NCBI RefSeq assembly: GCF_011752975.1 | Contig: NZ_VWWP01000004.1 | Location: forward strand, 186,001 to 250,000 | Reading direction: 5' to 3' | Length of the DNA stretch: 64,000 bases | From: Chryseobacterium sp. Tr-659 | GTDB taxonomy: Bacteria > Bacteroidota > Bacteroidia > Flavobacteriales > Weeksellaceae | Shown here: positions 25,466 through 34,993 of the stretch, in pieces | How positions within the stretch are numbered: position 1 is the first letter of the stretch | Layout: each line of letters opens with the position of its first letter | Notes under the pieces: model-generated | What the model was told of the DNA's origin: nothing | Databases searched by the model: none | What the model saw: only the letters and a program-made list of their open reading frames with translations | Position numbers and translations under genes: made by a program

Positions 25466-27688
25466 CTATTTTGCCCAGTTAATTCTTTTCATCTGTACAT
25501 TCTGAGAATTCGTTCCTATCATAATATCGAATTCTCCTCCTTCCCAGTCAAAATTCAGTTCGTCATCAAAAAATTTCAGGTCTTCCGGTGTCAGCTTAAA
25601 ATCAACCTTCTTACTTTCTCCTTTTTTAATGAATATTTTCTGAAACCCTTTCAGCTCTTTCACCGGCCTTACCACTTTCCCGAAAAGATCTCTGATATAA
25701 AGCTGTACCACTTCTTCTCCATCATATTTTCCTGTATTGGAAACAGTAACATTGATGTTCAATGTTTGATTTCCGGTAAGGTTTACTGAACTTAAAACCA
25801 TATCTGAATATTTAAAATCAGTATAGCTCAAGCCATATCCAAACGGAAATTTAGGATCGTTATCAAGATCAATATATGCGGAGACATAATTTCTGTCTGT
25901 ATTATTTTTGGCCGGTCTTCCCGTATTATAGTGATTGTAATAAATAGGGATCTGTCCTTCTGTTCTTGGGAAACTCATAGGCAGTTTTCCCCCGGGGTTT
26001 ACTGTTCCGAAGAGAACATCCGCAATAGAATTTCCAGCTTCCGTTCCCAGCCACCATGTGTACATAATTGCCGGAATATTATCTGCCGCCCAGTTAAAGA
26101 TCAAAGGTCTTCCTGCATTAATCATTAAGACAACAGGCTTTCCTGTTTTGACAATTTCTTTCAGCAGATCTTCCTGAACTCCGGAAAAACCGATATTACT
26201 TCTACTTTTTGCTTCTCCGCTCATGGCATGACCTTCGCCAAGTGTCATAATGACAACATCCGCTTTTTTTGCTGTTTCTACTGCTTCAGCAAATAAGGTC
26301 TTATCCTGATCATCTACATTGCAGCCTTTGGCATATAATAGTGTTGAATTTTTATCGAGTTGATTTTTAATTCCGTCAAATTGTGAAATGATTCTTTGAT
26401 TGTCATCTTTAAATGCAACAGACCAGAATCCGTGGTTGGCAGTGGTTTCTTTTCCAAAAGGTCCAATAAGAGCAACGGTCTTTACATTCTTTGAAAGAGG
26501 AAGAATATTTCCTTTATTTTTAAGCAGAACAATACTTTTTGATCCGAATTCTCTTCCGAATTTTCTATTTTCCAGATTATCGGTTTGTTCTTTCTGTCTT
26601 TTTTCATTGCTGAAACGATAAGGATCATCAAAAAGTCCCATTTCGAATTTTTTGGTTAAGATTCTTCCTGCAGCATCATCTACCCACTTAATGTCTACTT
26701 TTCCTTCTTTAACCAGTTTCGGAAGTTCGGCCATATATACACGACTTTCCATATCCATATCACTTCCTCCGTGAATAGCTCTGTCAGCAGCTTCACCTGC
26801 ATCTTTAGCATACCCGTGAGGAATCATTTCTCCGATACTTCCCCAATCTGAAACTACAAAACCTTTATAGTTCCACTTTCCTTTCAACAAATTTCTTTGT
26901 ATATACTGATTGGCTGTTGCCGGAATTCCGTTGATATCGTTGAAAGAATTCATAAATGTGGCTACTCCTGCTTCTGCGGCAGCTTTAAAGGGGGGAAGAT
27001 AGGTTTCGTTCAGCTGTCTCAGACTCATATCTACCGAGTTGTAATCTCTTCCTCCCACCGCAGCTCCATATGCTGCAAAATGTTTCGCGCAGGCCATTAC
27101 CGCATCAAGACTTCCCAAACCTTTACCTTGAAATCCTTTGATTCTGGCTAGGCCTATCTGAGTTCCCAGATAGGTATCTTCACCGGAACCTTCCATTACT
27201 CTGCCCCATCTCGGATCTCTGGCAATATCTACCATTGGGGCAAATGTCCAGTGAATGCCATATGCCGAAGCTTCTGTGGCGGCAATTCTCTCTGATCTTT
27301 CTATCATGCCAAGATCCCAGCTTGCTGCCTGTCCCAGATTTACGGGAAAAGTAGTACGATATCCATGGATAACATCCTGCCCGAAAAGCAAAGGAATTTT
27401 CAATCTCGACTGCATTGCCAGCTTCTGGAAGGATTTTGTTTCCTGAGAACCGGCTACATTCAGCATAGAACCTACATTTCCTTTTTTAATTTCTTCCAAA
27501 ACCGTGGCTGAATTAGAATTCTGAGGTCCTGTAGCATATTCAAATCCACTGTACTGCACCATTTGCCCTACTTTTTCTTCAAGCGTCATTTTAGAAAGCA
27601 GTTCTGCCACTTTCTGATCTACGTTTTTTTGTCCGTAAACACCTATTCCTAGGGTGGAACATGCCAGTAAAAAATATACTCTTTTCAT
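25466..27688 (-). CDS. GH3 beta-glucosidase, BglX-like
   Basis: A 740-residue exported GH3 enzyme with a signal peptide. The N-terminal barrel has LLFGQDVIHGYRTTFP and the nucleophile Asp in GFVVSDWGSIGEM. The (alpha/beta)6 sandwich carries the GEGHAMSGEAKSR acid/base segment, and a C-terminal fibronectin III-like domain (about 650-740) ends it. It releases glucose from beta-gluco-oligosaccharides, probably in the periplasm. It is placed between GH30 and GH16 in the locus, 9 bp from the upstream gene. Confidence 0.94.
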   Translation of the reverse strand: MKRVYFLLACSTLGIGVYGQKNVDQKVAELLSKMTLEEKVGQMVQYSGFEYATGPQNSNSATVLEEIKKGNVGSMLNVAGSQETKSFQKLAMQSRLKIPLLFGQDVIHGYRTTFPVNLGQAASWDLGMIERSERIAATEASAYGIHWTFAPMVDIARDPRWGRVMEGSGEDTYLGTQIGLARIKGFQGKGLGSLDAVMACAKHFAAYGAAVGGRDYNSVDMSLRQLNETYLPPFKAAAEAGVATFMNSFNDINGIPATANQYIQRNLLKGKWNYKGFVVSDWGSIGEMIPHGYAKDAGEAADRAIHGGSDMDMESRVYMAELPKLVKEGKVDIKWVDDAAGRILTKKFEMGLFDDPYRFSNEKRQKEQTDNLENRKFGREFGSKSIVLLKNKGNILPLSKNVKTVALIGPFGKETTANHGFWSVAFKDDNQRIISQFDGIKNQLDKNSTLLYAKGCNVDDQDKTLFAEAVETAKKADVVIMTLGEGHAMSGEAKSRSNIGFSGVQEDLLKEIVKTGKPVVLMINAGRPLIFNWAADNIPAIMYTWWLGTEAGNSIADVLFGTVNPGGKLPMSFPRTEGQIPIYYNHYNTGRPAKNNTDRNYVSAYIDLDNDPKFPFGYGLSYTDFKYSDMVLSSVNLTGNQTLNINVTVSNTGKYDGEEVVQLYIRDLFGKVVRPVKELKGFQKIFIKKGESKKVDFKLTPEDLKFFDDELNFDWEGGEFDIMIGTNSQNVQMKRINWAK

Positions 27689-27697
27689 GATATTAAA

Positions 27698-29122
27698 TTA
27701 AAAAATGTAAGTTGCTGCCGATTGTCCGGAAATTGTTACTGCAATGGTTTTGCCAGCAAATTTAATATTAAAATTCTCATCTGCTTTATTGTCATTCTGA
27801 ACAATTAAAACTATTTTCCCAAATTGAGTCATAAAAGCGACAGTTGAGAGATGTTCTGTTTGTGTTGAAGCAATTCGCTGAGACCCTGCCGGAACAAACT
27901 TTGAAGCATGAGCAATAATATAGTAAGACACGTTTCTCGTGAAATTCTCACTATCAGAAACCGTTATTGCACCTTTACATTCTGTACATCCGCCGTCTGT
28001 GTGAGGGCCGTACTTAGAATCATTAGCAAGGTTCCATTCCAAAGCATTTTTACTCCAGTTTCTCATAGAACCGATGATTACATTTTTTGTATGCCAGTTG
28101 AGGTCTTCATTAAAAGTTCCTTTTGAACCTGTCCATTGCTCGGTAAAGTAGAGATTCTTCTCCGGGAATGCATTGTGAACTGTACTTAATGCAGAAATAT
28201 CACCTTCATACAAATGAAAAGCCGATCCGTCTATATATTGGCGGGCCTCAGGATCTTTAAGAATATTTATAGCATATTCGGGTTTATTGCAGTTGTGATC
28301 ATATACAACAATCTTAGTCTTGATATTATTTGCTTTAAAAGCCGGTCCTAAATGGTTTTTAATAAAATCACCCTGTTTTTCGGAAGGCATATACAAGCTG
28401 GGATTATTTCCGGGATGTAAAGGTTCATTCTGAGGAGTCACTGCATCAATAACAATACCTTCTTTTTTCATTCCCTGGATATATTTCACAAAATAGTCGG
28501 CATATGTTTCATAAAATTCGGGTTTTAAACTTCCTCCTTTTGATTTTCCGTTGTCTTTCATCCAAACCGGAGCGGACCACGGTGCTGCAATGATTCTGAT
28601 ATTGGGATTAATAGCCAAAATCTCTTTCAACATGCCAATTAGGGCTTTATCTTTTTCAAGACTGAATTTTGAAAGTGAAGCATCAGTCTGTCCTTCCGGG
28701 AGATCATCATATGAGAATACTTCCCCGTCAAGATCGGAAGCACCGATACTCAATCTTAAATAGCTGATTGAGATTGAATTCTTCCCGCTTCCGAAAAGTT
28801 CATTGAGTAAAGCTTTTCTTTTGGGAGCTGATAAGCGGTTAATCACCTCAACACTTCCTCCTGTCAGTGTATATCCGAAACCATCAACATATTGAAACTT
28901 TTGAGAATCATCAATTTCAATATTCTGAAAGTTGTTGGATGTGTTTACAAATCTGATGGGATGCTGAAGCTGTAGTTTTATGCTTTCATCTCCTTTAGTA
29001 AGCCAATATTGAACATCCTTTCCCCTATTCTCAGTAACAGATGTACAAGATAAAGGAAAAAGTACCACACCGCTAAGCAGTGCGATACCTTTAAAGAAAC
29101 TATATAAGTTGTGAAACTTCAT
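27698..29122 (-). CDS. GH30 glycoside hydrolase lipoprotein
   Basis: A 474-residue lipoprotein (LFPLSCTS lipobox). It belongs to GH30, with the acid/base Glu in VTPQNEPLHPGNNP and the nucleophile Glu in YFTEQWTGS; the barrel also shows IAAPWSAPVWMKDNG. It probably cuts beta-1,6-linked glucan at the cell surface. It lies 3 bp after SusD and thus is the first enzyme of the operon. Its presence with a second, non-lipidated GH30 in the same operon suggests split surface and periplasmic roles. Confidence 0.92.
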   Translation of the reverse strand: MKFHNLYSFFKGIALLSGVVLFPLSCTSVTENRGKDVQYWLTKGDESIKLQLQHPIRFVNTSNNFQNIEIDDSQKFQYVDGFGYTLTGGSVEVINRLSAPKRKALLNELFGSGKNSISISYLRLSIGASDLDGEVFSYDDLPEGQTDASLSKFSLEKDKALIGMLKEILAINPNIRIIAAPWSAPVWMKDNGKSKGGSLKPEFYETYADYFVKYIQGMKKEGIVIDAVTPQNEPLHPGNNPSLYMPSEKQGDFIKNHLGPAFKANNIKTKIVVYDHNCNKPEYAINILKDPEARQYIDGSAFHLYEGDISALSTVHNAFPEKNLYFTEQWTGSKGTFNEDLNWHTKNVIIGSMRNWSKNALEWNLANDSKYGPHTDGGCTECKGAITVSDSENFTRNVSYYIIAHASKFVPAGSQRIASTQTEHLSTVAFMTQFGKIVLIVQNDNKADENFNIKFAGKTIAVTISGQSAATYIF

Positions 29123-29125
29123 ATG

Positions 29126-30679
29126 TTAATAGCCTGGGTTTTGATGCAGGGCTGTATTAGGCAATTCATTAAACGGAATCGGTAAAATTTCATTTTTACC
29201 TGCCATAAATCCTTTGAAAGCCAGTTTTGAAGGAGCGTCTCCCCATCTTACAAGGTCAAACCATCTGTGTCCTTCTCCTGCAAGCTCTCGCCTTCTCTCA
29301 TCTTTAATCGCCTGTATGGAAACAGGGACAGATGCTAAACCTACTCTTGCTCTTACAGCATCCAACAACGCCTGAGCTCTTCCTCCTGCTCCTCCTAATG
29401 CTTCTGCTTCCATCAGATAGGTATCTGCCAGTCTTATTGCAATGTAATTCTGTCTGAAATTCAGTTCCGGCGGACCAGGGAGTGAGCTTTTTAAGCTATT
29501 TGTTGGTAAGTATTTGTTAAGAAAATATCCTGTATCAGCAAACGCAGGACTATAAGAAACTTTACCTTCTGCCACCCATTTCTTTGCATTAAAAACAGTT
29601 GCATCTAATCTCGGATCTCCCTGCATAAAATTAACCAGATCTTCCGTTACCGTATTGAACGCCCATCCTGAATAGATATCCGGAGCGTTATTATTAGGAA
29701 CATCTTTTAAGGAATAAGAACGCGGACAAATCATTACATTGATAGAGTTTCCCTCGTCTTTTCCCTGCCCCCAGAAACCCCAATCGGAGTTTCCTTTGTT
29801 GGTATGCATAACTTCCAGAATTGATTCTGTTGAAAATTTATATGGATCTGCTGTTTCTGGGCCTACTTTAAATAGGTCTGCGTAATTGGCCACCAGTTTA
29901 TATCCATACTGACTGGTTCCTCCGGGAGCTCCGTTTACTTCTGCAAACTGGGCGGCCGCTTCAGTCATTTTTTTATCATAGAGATAAATTTTCCCCAATA
30001 TGGCTCTTGCTGTTCCTTGTGTAACACGGCCTTTGTCATTACCACTTGCTGTCATCATTAAATCCGGTAATGCAGCCTTAATGTCATTTTCTATCTGAGT
30101 ATAAACTTCGGTTGATTTTGCCTGCGGTATATTCCAGTAGTTATCATCAAATTTTATTGTTTTGAGAATCAAAGGAATGTTTCCGAACATTCTTAAAAGT
30201 TCAAAATAATATAAAGACCTAAGTACCTTGGCTTCTGCGATATACCTTTTTTTAACATCTTCGCTCATGGTAGCTCCGGGAACTCTTTCTATTACAAGAT
30301 TGGCACGTGCAATTCCCTGATAATAATCTCTCCAATAGCTTGCAGGCATGGTATTGGGATTAATCATATAATTATTGATTCCCTGGATTCCGGCACCATC
30401 GCTAGAGTTTCCTCCACCGGAATAGAAATCGTCAGATCCTGCATTAAAAAAGGTAACCATATTTTCGAAACCTCCGGAATATTTTCTTAAAACATCATAT
30501 ACGGAAACCAGTGCACTGAAAGACTGCTGTTCATTCTGAAAATATAGATCGGTATTAAAAGAACCTGAATTCTGTACTTCATCCAGATATGAACCGCTGC
30601 AAGCTACATTGCTAAAGCTTAAACCTGCTAATAATGTAATGGCCAGTCCTTTATATAAAAAACTTCTGTTATTTTTCAT
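29126..30679 (-). CDS. SusD/RagB-family glycan-binding lipoprotein
   Basis: A 517-residue outer-membrane lipoprotein that caps the SusC channel and binds oligosaccharide. The lipobox is in LSFSNVACSGS. The N-terminal TPR-like helices (about 45-250) and the C-terminal RagB/SusD part (AIRLADTYLMEAEALG; RRRELAGEGHRWFDLVRWG) are typical. It starts 11 bp after susC, in the standard pair order. Confidence 0.96.
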   Translation of the reverse strand: MKNNRSFLYKGLAITLLAGLSFSNVACSGSYLDEVQNSGSFNTDLYFQNEQQSFSALVSVYDVLRKYSGGFENMVTFFNAGSDDFYSGGGNSSDGAGIQGINNYMINPNTMPASYWRDYYQGIARANLVIERVPGATMSEDVKKRYIAEAKVLRSLYYFELLRMFGNIPLILKTIKFDDNYWNIPQAKSTEVYTQIENDIKAALPDLMMTASGNDKGRVTQGTARAILGKIYLYDKKMTEAAAQFAEVNGAPGGTSQYGYKLVANYADLFKVGPETADPYKFSTESILEVMHTNKGNSDWGFWGQGKDEGNSINVMICPRSYSLKDVPNNNAPDIYSGWAFNTVTEDLVNFMQGDPRLDATVFNAKKWVAEGKVSYSPAFADTGYFLNKYLPTNSLKSSLPGPPELNFRQNYIAIRLADTYLMEAEALGGAGGRAQALLDAVRARVGLASVPVSIQAIKDERRRELAGEGHRWFDLVRWGDAPSKLAFKGFMAGKNEILPIPFNELPNTALHQNPGY

Positions 30680-30690
30680 TTTGGTAATTT

Positions 30691-33606
30691 TTAAAATTGG
30701 ATATTAGCACCTATCAGGAAAGTTCTGGCTTGCGGATAGTATGCTCTGTCTACACCTATGATGTCTTGCTCTGAATTATTTCTTCCGGCGATTTCCGGAT
30801 CGTAGCCTGTATATTTTGTGATGGTAAAGATATTTTCTCCTGTTATATATAATCTTACTTTACTCATTCCGAAACGTTTTGTAACATCCTGAGGAATGGT
30901 GTATCCTAACTGAACAATTTTCAGACGGATATAATCACCATTCTGAAGATAATAGTTTGACATCCATGAATAGTTATGATTAGGATCATTACGTGTAATT
31001 CTCGGATTATCATTAGTAGAGCCTTCGCCAGTCCAACGATCTAAAATTCTTGTCTGATAATTGGCATCAAGAAGGTCCAATCTTCTCAATCCCTGGAAGA
31101 TCTTATTACCACCCTGCCCTTGGGCAAACAACATCATATCGAAATTTTTATAATTCAGGTTAACTGTAAGCCCGAAAGTATATTTAGGTACAGAGCTTCC
31201 TAAATTCACTTTATCATTGTCATCAATTTTTCCATCCCCATTATTATCCTGCCAGATAAAATCTCCAGGCTTTGCGTTCGGTAATAATTTAACACCATTG
31301 GCATTTACGTAATTATCAATTTGTGCCTGATTCTGAAAAACACCGCTGTATGTCTGCCCGTAGAATGATCCGTAAGGCTGTCCCACGGCTACTCTGGAGA
31401 CCGCACCCATAGTCTGGAAAGAAGCAAGATTAAAGTATTCAATATCATCTTCCAGTCGTAAAACCTTGTTTCTAATCGTCGCAAAATTTCCGTTAACCGA
31501 TATACTGAAGTCTTCCCAATTCTTTTTATAGCCTAGCTCAAGCTCCAATCCGGTGTTTTCCATATCACCTACATTCGCCCAAGGTAAGTTAGGAACTCCT
31601 ACATAACCGGGAATATTAATTTGTCTAAGAATGTCGGATGTTTTCTTTTTGTACCAATCCGCCGTTAAAGTGAAATTATTAAATAATTTTAGATCTGCGG
31701 CAATATTCAGCTGGCTGGTTTCTTCCCATTTCAGATTAGGGTTTTCCAGGGTACTTGGAGCATATCCGATAATAATATTATTTCCGGAATTGGTATAGTT
31801 GCTTCCTGAAACCATAAAACTGGCAAATCTGAAATTATCCATCTCATCATTTCCTAAAACACCATATCCTCCTCTCAATTTTAAGTTATTGACCACTTTA
31901 TTTTCCGGCCAGAAGTTTTCTTTATGAACGTTCCATCCTAAAGACATGGAAGGGAAAGTTCCCCAGTGCTGATTGGTTGCAAATTTCGAAGAGCCGTCTC
32001 TACGAATAGTTCCTGTAAATAAATATTTATCTGCATAGTCATAGATTATTCTACCAAAATAAGATGCTTTACGGGTTTGAATACCATCCCATCCTGTTGC
32101 AGTAATATCATCCTGAGGAATATTAAAATTGAAAGAAGCATCCTGCCAGTTCACAATAGGAAGATTACTATAGGTAAGGCTGGTACCTCCGGCAATATTA
32201 TACCGGTAAACACCCTGTCCTACCAATACACTTAAATTGTGGTCTCCAAATTTATTCTGATAGGTCAGCGTATTTTCCATACTCCATTCGAATTTATTTT
32301 CGTCTACTTTATTCAGGCTGTTGAAGCTGGTATTATTGAAATTAGGACTTAAATAGTATTTCGGAGTGAAGGCACGGCTTCCCCAATATGATTTTTTCCC
32401 GTTTAAGCTTGTTTTGAAAGTAAAATTTTTAAGAAACTTCAGCTCAGCAAAAACGTTTCCTACAAAATCATCAGACCAGTTGTAATTTCCCTGCTGAATG
32501 TGGCGGAAAGCTTGCGGATTGGTCATTTCATTGTTTACATAACGCGAAATCCCATACGGATTACCATAAGAATCACGAATAATATACGGATTGGTGTAAC
32601 CACTCGGATCTACCATAGACCAGTCTGTTACTACTACCGGAGTGGTAGGATCCAAATTCACTGCAGAAGCCAGAGGGCCTCCGAACTCTTCATTGGCACT
32701 TACTCCCTGAGACTTGGTATGAGTATAAGCAAAAGTCTGTCCTAAGGTTAAATAATCTGTTACTTTATGGGTAGAGTTAAACCTGGCATTAATTCTTTTG
32801 TAATAGGAAATATCAGTCATTACGATACCAGTCTGGTCAAAATAGCCAAAAGATGTGTAATAGGTAGATTTATCATTACCTCCTGTGATGCTTACTTCAT
32901 GAGATGATTTTTCGCCTGTCCCGAAAATAGCATCCTGCCAATCTGTTCCTTTTCCGAGTGCTTCCGGATTTGAAAACCTCGGTGTACCGCCATCATTTAC
33001 AAATCCTTCATTAATAATTTTGGCATATTGTGTAGCATCTAAAAGATCTAATTTTTTAGAGGCATTGGAAAATCCATAAAACCCATTATAAGAAAGGGTA
33101 AGCTTTCCTTTTTTTCCTTTTTTGGTTGTAACCAGGATTACTCCTTTTGCAGCGGAAACCCCATAGATCGCAGATGATGCTCCATCTTTCAGTACTTCTA
33201 TGCTTTCTATATCAGACTGGTTAAGCCATCCGATATTATCTACCACGATACCATCCACCACCCATAGAGGGCTGTTACTTCCTGCCCCGAAACTGGTGAT
33301 CCCTCTTACACGTACCGTTGCAGCCGCTCCGGGCTGTCCGGAATTGGTAACCACAGAAACCCCTGCAGCCCTTCCCTGTAATACCTGCTCCGGTTTACCA
33401 GACGGAATGTTTTCTATATCGCTGGCTTTAATACTGGCGATAGCTCCCGTCACATTACTCTTTTTCTGAGTTCCATAACCGATGACTATAACTTCGTCTA
33501 TTTTGTTTTCTTTAGAAAGCGTGTCCTTCTTTGTCTGGGCACTGAAATTTGCCGTAAAATAGAGAACGGCAACCATTCCTAAGCTTCTTGATATTCTTAC
33601 ATTCAT
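30691..33606 (-). CDS. SusC/RagA-family TonB-dependent outer-membrane transporter
   Basis: A 971-residue outer-membrane importer for large oligosaccharides, powered by TonB. After the signal peptide (about 1-23) it goes almost at once to the TonB box region KIDEVIVIGYGTQKKSN and the plug (VRVRGITSFG; PLWVVDGIVVDN; EVLKDGASSAIYGVSAAKGVI), then the barrel. The roughly 80-residue carboxypeptidase-regulatory-like domain found at the N-terminus of many SusC proteins is absent. It opens the glucan operon. Confidence 0.96.
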   Translation of the reverse strand: MNVRISRSLGMVAVLYFTANFSAQTKKDTLSKENKIDEVIVIGYGTQKKSNVTGAIASIKASDIENIPSGKPEQVLQGRAAGVSVVTNSGQPGAAATVRVRGITSFGAGSNSPLWVVDGIVVDNIGWLNQSDIESIEVLKDGASSAIYGVSAAKGVILVTTKKGKKGKLTLSYNGFYGFSNASKKLDLLDATQYAKIINEGFVNDGGTPRFSNPEALGKGTDWQDAIFGTGEKSSHEVSITGGNDKSTYYTSFGYFDQTGIVMTDISYYKRINARFNSTHKVTDYLTLGQTFAYTHTKSQGVSANEEFGGPLASAVNLDPTTPVVVTDWSMVDPSGYTNPYIIRDSYGNPYGISRYVNNEMTNPQAFRHIQQGNYNWSDDFVGNVFAELKFLKNFTFKTSLNGKKSYWGSRAFTPKYYLSPNFNNTSFNSLNKVDENKFEWSMENTLTYQNKFGDHNLSVLVGQGVYRYNIAGGTSLTYSNLPIVNWQDASFNFNIPQDDITATGWDGIQTRKASYFGRIIYDYADKYLFTGTIRRDGSSKFATNQHWGTFPSMSLGWNVHKENFWPENKVVNNLKLRGGYGVLGNDEMDNFRFASFMVSGSNYTNSGNNIIIGYAPSTLENPNLKWEETSQLNIAADLKLFNNFTLTADWYKKKTSDILRQINIPGYVGVPNLPWANVGDMENTGLELELGYKKNWEDFSISVNGNFATIRNKVLRLEDDIEYFNLASFQTMGAVSRVAVGQPYGSFYGQTYSGVFQNQAQIDNYVNANGVKLLPNAKPGDFIWQDNNGDGKIDDNDKVNLGSSVPKYTFGLTVNLNYKNFDMMLFAQGQGGNKIFQGLRRLDLLDANYQTRILDRWTGEGSTNDNPRITRNDPNHNYSWMSNYYLQNGDYIRLKIVQLGYTIPQDVTKRFGMSKVRLYITGENIFTITKYTGYDPEIAGRNNSEQDIIGVDRAYYPQARTFLIGANIQF

Positions 33607-33614
33607 ATACAGTT

Positions 33615-33641
33615 ATTGTTTAATTCTCAAATTGAGACAAT
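33615..33641. promoter_or_regulatory. Candidate operator upstream of the glucan operon
   Basis: An interrupted inverted repeat: outer arms ATTGT and ACAAT, inner CTCAAATTGAG with a single central base. It lies 10-35 bp before the SusC start, where an operator could act. No matching regulator site is known to me; the neighbouring Nudix regulator is the obvious candidate. Confidence 0.3.
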
Positions 33642-33782
33642 AAAAATATATTTTTTTTCAATTAATTAACATTATATTCATAAGTATTTTAATTTTTCTT
33701 TTATTTTTGAGGGTTAGAAGCCTTATCTTCGCGTTAATATTTCATAAAAATTTAAAAAAAATCAATAAAATCATTCCCCAAA

Positions 33783-34970
33783 ATGACGCTTCAACTTTCC
33801 AGAATTTCACTTCCATTAAAACTTACTTTTCTTATTTTCTCAATGGTATTGAACTGCATGGGACTTATTATTCTTCAGCTTGCCGATGAAAAAATCACCT
33901 ATGGAGAACTTGGATTTCTTGAGTCTTTTAAAGATTTGCCCATAGCTTTTATTTCTTTATTTGCTGTAGGCTTCATTAATAAAACAGGCACAAAAAAAGC
34001 ATTGATTGCTGCATTGACAATTGTGGGGTTCTGTTCCTGTCTTCTTCCCTTTATAGAGGTTTTCTGGTTTTATAAATTATGGTTTGCCATTATCGGAGCC
34101 TGTTTTGCTTTAGGTAAAATCTGTGTTTTCGGGATCATAAGGAATAATATTTCAGATGAAAAATCGCTGGCTAAAACAATGAATAATGTGGAAGCTTCTT
34201 TTATGATCGGGATCTTTGTTGTCAATACCGGATTTGGATGGCTGATCTCAAGCCGGTTTTCTGAGTTCTGGAAATTCGGTTTCTTGCTGATTGCCGTTTT
34301 ATCTGCTGTTACCATCTTTCTTCTTTCAAAAATAAATATTTCCGAAGCCAAGCCGCTGGAAAACAAAAGTGTGTTCTCGGAACTGTCAGTCTTCACAACA
34401 CCTTCTGTAGCTTTATTTCTGGGGGTTGTATTTTTTATCGTTTTTGTAGAGCAGGGATTCAATTCCTGGCTTCCTTCTTTTTACAAAAACCATCTGAAAG
34501 TCAATTCATTCTTTGCTCTTCAGGCTACCTCATTTCTTTCTCTGTTTTCGTATGCTGGAAGAACCGTTACCGCTAATATTATCAGAAGATTTTCGCTGCC
34601 GGGATATTATATTTCATGTATGACACTCATTATTGCTGTACTGGTGATGATTGTAGGGATACAGTATTTTGATTCCGAAGATTCAAAATTGCTGCTTTTT
34701 TTGTTTCCGGTGATAGGATTATTTCTATCACCACTCTATCCTGTAATCAATTCAAGGATGATTGCTCAGGTTGATAAAGAAAAAGTGAATTTATTTACTT
34801 CACTGATCGTTATTTTCTCTTCCTTAGGCAGTTCCGTCAGCTCCATTATCATGGCAATACTGTTTGGAAAGCAATTATTAAGTTTCTACCCGTTATATAT
34901 TTTATCTTGTGTAATTCTTCTTTTTGGGATTAGTTTGGTGTATTTTAGCATAACAAAAAGGAAAATCTAG
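33783..34970 (+). CDS. MFS transporter, probable sugar uptake
   Basis: A 395-residue inner-membrane protein with about 12 hydrophobic helices and a central hydrophilic loop, the major facilitator layout. Sequence motifs are weak and I cannot place it in a named subfamily. It is divergent from the glucan operon and 23 bp upstream of a Nudix-type regulator, so import of glucose or a short glucan released by the locus is the likeliest role. The substrate is inferred from context only. Confidence 0.8.
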   Translation: MTLQLSRISLPLKLTFLIFSMVLNCMGLIILQLADEKITYGELGFLESFKDLPIAFISLFAVGFINKTGTKKALIAALTIVGFCSCLLPFIEVFWFYKLWFAIIGACFALGKICVFGIIRNNISDEKSLAKTMNNVEASFMIGIFVVNTGFGWLISSRFSEFWKFGFLLIAVLSAVTIFLLSKINISEAKPLENKSVFSELSVFTTPSVALFLGVVFFIVFVEQGFNSWLPSFYKNHLKVNSFFALQATSFLSLFSYAGRTVTANIIRRFSLPGYYISCMTLIIAVLVMIVGIQYFDSEDSKLLLFLFPVIGLFLSPLYPVINSRMIAQVDKEKVNLFTSLIVIFSSLGSSVSSIIMAILFGKQLLSFYPLYILSCVILLFGISLVYFSITKRKI

Positions 34971-34993
34971 AAAATAGTTTTATTTTTACTGCC

